Made by a program: the position numbers and the translations under genes. The notes under the pieces are model-generated. The model did not search any database and had not been told where the DNA came from. It saw only the letters and a list, made by a program, of their open reading frames with translations. A DNA stretch of 64,000 nt, taken from JADJTT01 sp049306275. GTDB taxonomy: Bacteria > Bacteroidota > Bacteroidia > Chitinophagales > Saprospiraceae. Shown here piece by piece: positions 59,413 to 64,000 of the stretch (its first letter is position 1; each line of letters starts with the position of its first letter). The DNA lies in the NCBI GenBank assembly GCA_049306275.1, contig JBAQQB010000018.1:55162-119161 (forward strand), in the 5' to 3' direction.

Positions 59413-60147
59413 ATGAGTCTTTTGGAGCACATTCTCGACGCCCGCCGGGCCGGCCGGAAGCAGCTGGCCGTGCTGATCGACCCGGACAAAACCGTCGGCC
59501 AGGCCCTCGGCCGCCTGGTGGATGGCGCCGTAGCCGCCGGGGTTGATTTTTTCTTCGTTGGCGGCAGCCTGCTGGTCAAAGACGGACTGGAGGCCTGCCT
59601 GCGCGCCGTGCGCGAGCGCTGCGATATCCCGCTGCTGCTCTTCCCCGGCAGCCCCATGCAGCTGAGTCCGCTGGCCGATGGCCTGTTGTTCCTCTCGCTC
59701 ATCTCGGGCCGCAACCCCGAGCTGCTGATCGGGCAGCACGTGGTGGCGGCGCCCTACATCAAAAAAGCCGGCCTGGAGGTGCTGCCCACCGGCTACCTCC
59801 TGATCGACGGCGGACGCCCCACGACGGTGTCTTACATGAGCCAGACGGCCCCCATTCCGGCCGACAAACCCGACATCGCCGCAACAACCGCCCTGGCCGG
59901 GGAACTTTTAGGGCTGAAACTGGTGTATATGGATGCGGGGAGCGGCGCACAACAAGCCGTTTCTCCGGAAATGATAAAAATGGTAAGAGAAACCATCTCC
60001 CTCCCCCTCATCATTGGCGGCGGTATCCGCACCCCGGAGCAGGCGAGGGCCGCCACGCAAGCCGGAGCGGATATGCTGGTAGTGGGGAATGTGCTGGAGA
60101 AGGAACCGGGGTTGTTGGGAGAATTGAGCAAAGCGATAAGAGGGTAG
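59413..60147 (+). CDS. Geranylgeranylglyceryl phosphate synthase (PcrB-like, group II)
   Basis: A 244-residue TIM-barrel prenyltransferase that joins a polyprenyl diphosphate to sn-glycerol-1-phosphate by an ether bond. Markers are AVLIDPDKT (substrate-binding Asp), GVDFFFVGGSLL, LFPGSP, YLLIDGG and the phosphate-binding GGGIRTPEQA and VGNVLE. Bacteroidota carry this archaeal-like enzyme; the product in these bacteria is not settled. The ATG at 59413 is preferred over 59404 because the latter lies inside the -7 element. Divergent from aspS. Confidence 0.92.
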   Translation: MSLLEHILDARRAGRKQLAVLIDPDKTVGQALGRLVDGAVAAGVDFFFVGGSLLVKDGLEACLRAVRERCDIPLLLFPGSPMQLSPLADGLLFLSLISGRNPELLIGQHVVAAPYIKKAGLEVLPTGYLLIDGGRPTTVSYMSQTAPIPADKPDIAATTALAGELLGLKLVYMDAGSGAQQAVSPEMIKMVRETISLPLIIGGGIRTPEQARAATQAGADMLVVGNVLEKEPGLLGELSKAIRG

Positions 60148-60150
60148 TGC

Positions 60151-60210
60151 TCAGTTTTCAATTTTCAGTGTTCAGTTAACTGAAAATTGAAAACTAAAAA
60201 CTGAAAACTA
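60151..60210. repeat. Palindromic repeat upstream of rsgA
   Basis: A 60-bp near-perfect palindrome centred on GTTAAC: arms built from repeated CAGTTTTCAATTTTCAGT-like words and their complement. It ends 3 bp before the rsgA ATG. A sister copy lies at 61161-61226. Confidence 0.85.
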
Positions 60211-60212
60211 AA

Positions 60213-61163
60213 ATGAAGGAAGGCCGAGTCATAAAATCAACAGGAAGCTGGTACGAAGTAGCGCTGGCGGACGGCCAGGTGCTGACCTGCCGCATCGTGG
60301 GCAAATTCCGTCTGGAAGGGATGCGCATTACCAACCCGGTGGCGGTGGGCGACCTGGTGATGGTGGAGATGGAAGGCGACGAAGGGCAGGGCATGATCAA
60401 GGAAGTACTTCCGAGAAAAAACTACGTGGTGCGGCAATCGCCCAAAGGAAAGATGGATATACACCTGATGGCCGCCAACATCGACCAGGCGGTGGTGATC
60501 GCTACCATCGTGCAGCCCAACCTCAAGCAAGGCTTTATCGATCGCTTTTTATTGATTTTGGAGCCGTATGAGATACCCGGCATCATCGTCTTCAACAAAT
60601 GCGATTTGTATGAAGAGGGAGATATGAACATGTACGAATACCTGCGCGGCATCTACGAGCCCATCGGCTACCAGGTGCTGCTGACCTCGGCGTTGGACGG
60701 TACCGGGCTGGAGGAATTGCGGGAAGTATTAAAAGGCAAGATCACGCTGATCGGCGGGCAGTCGGGCGTGGGCAAATCGTCGCTGGTCAACGCCATACAG
60801 CCGAAGCTGGAATTGCGCACGCAGGACCTGTCGGATTTTTCGGGAAAAGGCATGCACACCACGACTTTTGCCGAGATGCACCGCCTCGACTTCGGCGGCG
60901 CCATCATCGACACGCCGGGCATCAAGACGCTTGCCTTCAACAACCTGGAGCCGCAGATGGTGGCCCACAATTTCCGCGAGCTCTTCGCCCTGTCCGACGG
61001 CTGCCGTTTCGGCGGCAGCTGCCTGCACCGCAACGAGCCCGGCTGCGCCGTAAAAGCCGCCATTGAGGAAGGTACGATCAGCGAGCTGCGCTACATCAAC
61101 TACCTCACCATTTTGCAGGAGGTGGAGGATCAGAATTATTGGGAGAGAAACAAGGAGTATTAG
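60213..61163 (+). CDS. rsgA: Ribosome small subunit-dependent GTPase A
   Basis: A 316-residue GTPase that checks late 30S subunit maturation. The OB-fold N-terminus (about 1-65) is followed by a circularly permuted GTPase domain: G4 FNKCDLY comes before G1 GGQSGVGKSSLVN (about 183-195), then G2/G3 (HTTTFAEM, IDTPG). The C-terminal zinc knuckle C-x5-C-x-H-x5-C is complete (CRFGGSCLHRNEPGC). The ATG lies 3 bp after a palindromic repeat, and a second copy of that repeat overlaps the stop codon, so the gene is framed by two copies. Confidence 0.96.
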   Translation: MKEGRVIKSTGSWYEVALADGQVLTCRIVGKFRLEGMRITNPVAVGDLVMVEMEGDEGQGMIKEVLPRKNYVVRQSPKGKMDIHLMAANIDQAVVIATIVQPNLKQGFIDRFLLILEPYEIPGIIVFNKCDLYEEGDMNMYEYLRGIYEPIGYQVLLTSALDGTGLEELREVLKGKITLIGGQSGVGKSSLVNAIQPKLELRTQDLSDFSGKGMHTTTFAEMHRLDFGGAIIDTPGIKTLAFNNLEPQMVAHNFRELFALSDGCRFGGSCLHRNEPGCAVKAAIEEGTISELRYINYLTILQEVEDQNYWERNKEY

Positions 61164-61226
61164 TTTTCAGTTTTCGATTTTCAGTGCTCAGTTAACTGAA
61201 AATTGAAAACTGAAAACCGAAAACTA
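61161..61226. repeat. Palindromic repeat downstream of rsgA
   Basis: Second copy of the GTTAAC-centred palindrome, beginning at the rsgA stop codon and ending 7 bp before the next gene. Same arm words as at 60151-60210, with a few substitutions. Confidence 0.85.
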
Positions 61227-61232
61227 ACTAAA

Positions 61233-61403
61233 ATGGCTTATCAAAGTCGCAAACGCAATTACGTCAGCCGAAGGGAGAAGTTTCACAGGGCACTTCGGGC
61301 GATCCGGGTGATATTGGTTTTTGCCCTGCTATTCCTGGGCGCCCTGGCGATGTGGAACTGGAATATGGTGGTGTTTTATTGGAAGACGTATTTTGTCTAT
61401 TAA
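61233..61403 (+). CDS. Small single-span membrane protein
   Basis: A 56-residue protein starting MAYQSRKRNYVSRREKFH: a strongly basic N-terminus, then one hydrophobic helix (VILVFALLFLGALAMWNW), then a short aromatic tail (VVFYWKTYFVY). Orientation is presumably N-in. The start at 61233 is preferred over an upstream ATG that would read through the palindromic repeat. Probably co-transcribed with rsgA. Function unknown. Confidence 0.65.
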   Translation: MAYQSRKRNYVSRREKFHRALRAIRVILVFALLFLGALAMWNWNMVVFYWKTYFVY

Positions 61404-61437
61404 AAGGCAATTGGCCATTTTCTGACAAATGTCATTT

Positions 61438-61445
61438 TAAATTTG
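61438..61445 (+). promoter_or_regulatory. -7 element of the 61489 T9SS gene
   Basis: TAAATTTG, perfect TAnnTTTG, 44 bp before the ATG; a TTG lies 24 bp upstream, slightly longer than the usual spacing. Confidence 0.45.
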
Positions 61446-61488
61446 CATTTCATTTTTTTGGGGCATAACTTTCGAAGAAACCCTTCTT

Positions 61489-62391
61489 ATGAAAGCCCTG
61501 GTCCTGCCTTTCCTTTTCCTTCTGCTCTTCATTGGCGTTCCTTCCTTTTCGCAGACCCTGCAGGTGGGTATGCGCCTGGAGTATTACTCCTATTCCTACC
61601 CATTTATTCCGCCAAATTTTTTTATCGATACTATCTCCCTTCAGATCACGGGCGATACGGTGATACAGGGTACGACCTGGCTTCAGGTGCAGAACGAGCT
61701 GGAAGCAGGTTGCTTTGCTGATTACGACCCGGTTTTGATCCGCGAAGAAGGCTTGCGGGTGTATCATTTCACCGAAGGTGAAGCGCGGCTGTTGTACGAT
61801 TATGCGCTGAATCCCGGCGACACGCTGTGGCAATCGTACCTATGCTGGAATCACGACACGGAAATGCACGAACTGTGCACATACCCGCTGGTCATAGGCG
61901 ACACCCTTTCGGTGTGGGCCGGCGGCGCCTGGCGGAAGATGCAGCGCATCGACTGGGCTGCGACGTCCCCGCCTCTTGAAATGTGCGACGATATGCTGGA
62001 GGGGTTTGGCTCCACGCGATTTTTCTTTCCCCGGTACGGGCTTTGCGAGCCGAATTTCTGCCTGCGCGCCGTCTATTGGCCCAACGGGGATGCGGAAGTG
62101 GTCGATACGCTGGTGAATTGTATCATCAGTAGTGTTGGGGAACCTGAGGCAGGCATGAAGGTAAGGGTATGGCCCAACCCCGTGCAGGACGTGCTGCACC
62201 TCCAAGCCAGCCAACCCCTGCCGGCAGACGCTCAAGTAACGGTTTACGATTTGCACGGCCGCGTGGTATACCGCAGCACTTTTGCAGAGGCGGAGAAAGG
62301 AATTTCGGTCACAGGCTGGCCGGTTGGCGTTTATTTGTTGGAAGTGAAGGACGGGGTGAGCAGGCAGGCTGCAAGGTTGGTCAGGTTTTAA
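61489..62391 (+). CDS. Small exported protein with T9SS sorting domain
   Basis: A 300-residue protein with a signal peptide (MKALVLPFLFLLLFIGVPSFS) and one globular beta-rich domain (about 22-215; TDTVIQGTTWLQVQNELEAGC-like strands, CWNHDTEMHELCTYPLVIGD). It ends in a type A sorting domain (VWPNPVQDVLHLQA to SRQAARLVRF). Secreted by the type IX system. It is probably related to uncharacterised 'C-terminal target' proteins of Saprospiraceae. It lies 10 bp before the next T9SS gene and shares its strand. Confidence 0.85.
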   Translation: MKALVLPFLFLLLFIGVPSFSQTLQVGMRLEYYSYSYPFIPPNFFIDTISLQITGDTVIQGTTWLQVQNELEAGCFADYDPVLIREEGLRVYHFTEGEARLLYDYALNPGDTLWQSYLCWNHDTEMHELCTYPLVIGDTLSVWAGGAWRKMQRIDWAATSPPLEMCDDMLEGFGSTRFFFPRYGLCEPNFCLRAVYWPNGDAEVVDTLVNCIISSVGEPEAGMKVRVWPNPVQDVLHLQASQPLPADAQVTVYDLHGRVVYRSTFAEAEKGISVTGWPVGVYLLEVKDGVSRQAARLVRF

Positions 62392-62401
62392 TAAATAGAA
62401 T

Positions 62402-64000
62402 ATGAAACGCTCACTTTTAGTGCTTTTCAGCGCCTTGGTAATGTCGCAAAGTGCCTATGGTCAGCAGCCGGAGCCGTCTTTTTTGTATTTGTTGGATTGG
62501 GGAGAAGGGGGCGTTTCATCCATAGGTCTTAAATTAGATGACATCCCAGGGATTAATCCTGTTGAAGATGGATATATTTTTGAAATGACCGCCCTTTGCC
62601 AGGATACAGCAATCCGTTTTTGCGACCGTCATGCAAAGATTGATTTTTCAGGGAACCTGATTTGGAAAAACGATTTGAATACTCCGGGGGGCGATCACTC
62701 AAGTTTGTCGGGGAAAGTGGAAAATTGGGTTATTGGGAATGCATTTTACTCGTTTCTGGAATTTGGTAAATCCCAGGATTCAACAGGTTTACTTTTGTCC
62801 GTTTTGGATGCAGGCAATGGAACGGAAGTATTTGAACGGTATTATCTGCTTAACCAAATAGATTCTCTGTTTGGAGTTGAAGCCGTATTCCCCTATTCAG
62901 ACAGTTTGTTTCTTTTAGCGGGTAGCTACCCCGCCCTTCCCTACAAATATATACCAGCCTTGCGCTGGATCCGGAGATCGGACGGCGCTCTGGTCAAATC
63001 GGTAAATGTGATGGACGTGTTCAACAATAACTCCAACAAGCTGGAATCTCTGACCCTGCGAAGCGATGGCAATTTCAACTTCTCATTTGTGCGCCGGCCG
63101 ATTTACGACGATGCGGCCGGCTTTTTATACGCGGGCGTGATAGACACGGTGGGAAATGTGTTGAGCCTCCATTTTACGGGCGATTATACCGGATTTCATT
63201 TTCCGGCGCTTCCACCGATGACTCAAGAGGTTGAGTTGCCCTCCGGCAATCGTTTTTTGGTGTCGGGTATCGATACCACGCTGAACGACGAGCTGGCGAT
63301 CAGCAACCTGTTCAAGACCTATCTTCTCGATGAAGACGGCGCTGTGATCGAGGACTCCCTGTTCCACTTTCCGGGAGATACGATTTACCGGGTAACGGAC
63401 CTTGATCTGACTGAAAACGGAGAGGTACTGGTTGCGGGGGAACTTTTTAACTGGGGCGCCTTAGACAAGAACAACAGGGAGATATTTCTCATGAGATACA
63501 GTGCGCAGGGAGAATTACTTTGGCACAAAACATACGCCCCTTTTTTCTTTCACCATTATGGCAACCAGGTGTTTGTCTATCAGGTAGAAGAGGATCTCGA
63601 CGGGGGGATCCTGATCACTGGCAATATTAGCCGGTGGTTGGATACGGTGCTGACTTCTTCCAACAGGGAGCGCTACGGCTTCATCCTGAAGGTCGGCCCT
63701 GACGGCTGCTATTTCAATAACTGCGAGGGAGGGTTTATCCTGACGGACGTAAGCGAGGCGCCTGTCATAGACCTGACGGCTCCGCTGCGGGTATTTCCCA
63801 ATCCGGCGGCCGATGAGCTGAACCTGCAATTTTTCCGCCCCGTACACGGCGCGATCCGCATCTACGATGCTACGGGCAGGCTGCACTGGAGCGGAGCAAG
63901 CAACGGAGCGCCCGATCAGCAGATCGGCCTCGGCAACTGGCCGCCGGGACTTTACCTGCTCCAGTTGGAAGAAGAAGGCAGGCGGTATACGGTGAAGTTT
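62402..64000 (+). CDS. Exported T9SS-sorted protein, 3' end cut by the window
   Basis: An open frame from the ATG at 62402 to the last base of the window (533 codons), so the stop lies just outside. It begins with a signal peptide (MKRSLLVLFSALVMSQSAYG). The body is a beta-propeller-like series (DFSGNLIWKND, LRSDGNFNFSFV, LTENGEVLVAGELFNW, AQGELLWHKTY, LDGGILITGNI). It ends in a type A sorting domain (VFPNPAADELNLQF, GLGNWPPGLYLLQL, RRYTVKF), so only a few residues are missing. The repeats resemble the SBBP-type propellers of the genes at 27846 and 39999. Probably co-transcribed with the T9SS gene 10 bp upstream. Confidence 0.88.
   Translation, partial: MKRSLLVLFSALVMSQSAYGQQPEPSFLYLLDWGEGGVSSIGLKLDDIPGINPVEDGYIFEMTALCQDTAIRFCDRHAKIDFSGNLIWKNDLNTPGGDHSSLSGKVENWVIGNAFYSFLEFGKSQDSTGLLLSVLDAGNGTEVFERYYLLNQIDSLFGVEAVFPYSDSLFLLAGSYPALPYKYIPALRWIRRSDGALVKSVNVMDVFNNNSNKLESLTLRSDGNFNFSFVRRPIYDDAAGFLYAGVIDTVGNVLSLHFTGDYTGFHFPALPPMTQEVELPSGNRFLVSGIDTTLNDELAISNLFKTYLLDEDGAVIEDSLFHFPGDTIYRVTDLDLTENGEVLVAGELFNWGALDKNNREIFLMRYSAQGELLWHKTYAPFFFHHYGNQVFVYQVEEDLDGGILITGNISRWLDTVLTSSNRERYGFILKVGPDGCYFNNCEGGFILTDVSEAPVIDLTAPLRVFPNPAADELNLQFFRPVHGAIRIYDATGRLHWSGASNGAPDQQIGLGNWPPGLYLLQLEEEGRRYTVKF

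Noticed and set aside
57437..59416. Long plus-strand open frame opposite aspS (about 659 codons)
   Set aside because: aspS on the other strand has complete family motifs; the antisense frame has no domain-like sequence and reflects the codon bias of a GC-rich gene.
1..64000. tRNA and rRNA genes
   Set aside because: No cloverleaf with a CCA-type end or conserved rRNA segment was recognised by eye; a covariance search (tRNAscan-SE, Rfam) would be decisive.

Overview
The window is chromosomal DNA of a Bacteroidota bacterium, most likely a member of the Saprospiria/Saprospiraceae. Five proteins end in a type IX secretion (T9SS) sorting domain. There are secreted HYR-repeat proteins with dockerin-like repeats, Bacteroidota-type promoters (TTTG-N20/21-TAnnTTTG), few clear Shine-Dalgarno sites, and a bacterial group II geranylgeranylglyceryl-phosphate synthase. 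No rRNA, tRNA or CRISPR array was seen.

Layout. 1-3.4 kb: the 5' part of a secreted HYR-type gene, gltX with a small gene behind it, and a polysaccharide deacetylase. 3.8-12.9 kb: one giant exported T9SS protein of about 3,019 residues with seven tandem 79-residue repeats. 12.9-32.1 kb: a long run of minus-strand genes, most separated by only -1 to 31 bp between 27.7 and 13.0 kb. They encode an FAD/Fe-S oxidoreductase, a ROK kinase, two tandem PKD-cyclophilin lipoproteins, a LolC/E-like permease, a GH3/beta-lactamase fusion, a TMTC-like TPR membrane protein, TrhO and an ACMSD-like amidohydrolase. Further upstream on the same strand are a coiled-coil protein, a T9SS propeller, a vWA protein and a lipid kinase. 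32.2-37.2 kb: an ABC exporter pair, a ComF-like protein, a Deg protease and an HD-domain protein.

37.2-47.8 kb is the accessory island and the most interesting part. Minus-strand genes of strikingly different base composition are separated by related hairpin elements. Each element has a different stem but a similar apex and two recurring end boxes: X, CAGCGAAC, and Y, ending TAGCGGC or TATCGGC. The genes are a deleted Rpn-type gene, an AT-rich lipoprotein, a TolB-like lipoprotein, a T9SS subtilase and two AT-rich membrane proteins. The elements sit right behind stop codons, as integron attC sites do. A group IIC-like intron has inserted exactly inside the X box of one element; removing it restores the box. 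A tyrosine recombinase without the IntI-specific insertion lies at the upstream end of the array. I infer a divergent integron-like (CALIN-like) cassette array, but with alternating end boxes and a non-IntI recombinase.

47.8-64 kb returns to core-type genes: odhB, an SdiA-regulated-like propeller lipoprotein, a 1,344-residue class III cyclase/AAA/TPR protein built like soluble adenylyl cyclase, a DUF5916 outer-membrane-type protein, a TetR regulator, aspS, GGGP synthase, rsgA, a small membrane protein and two T9SS-sorted proteins, the last cut by the window end.
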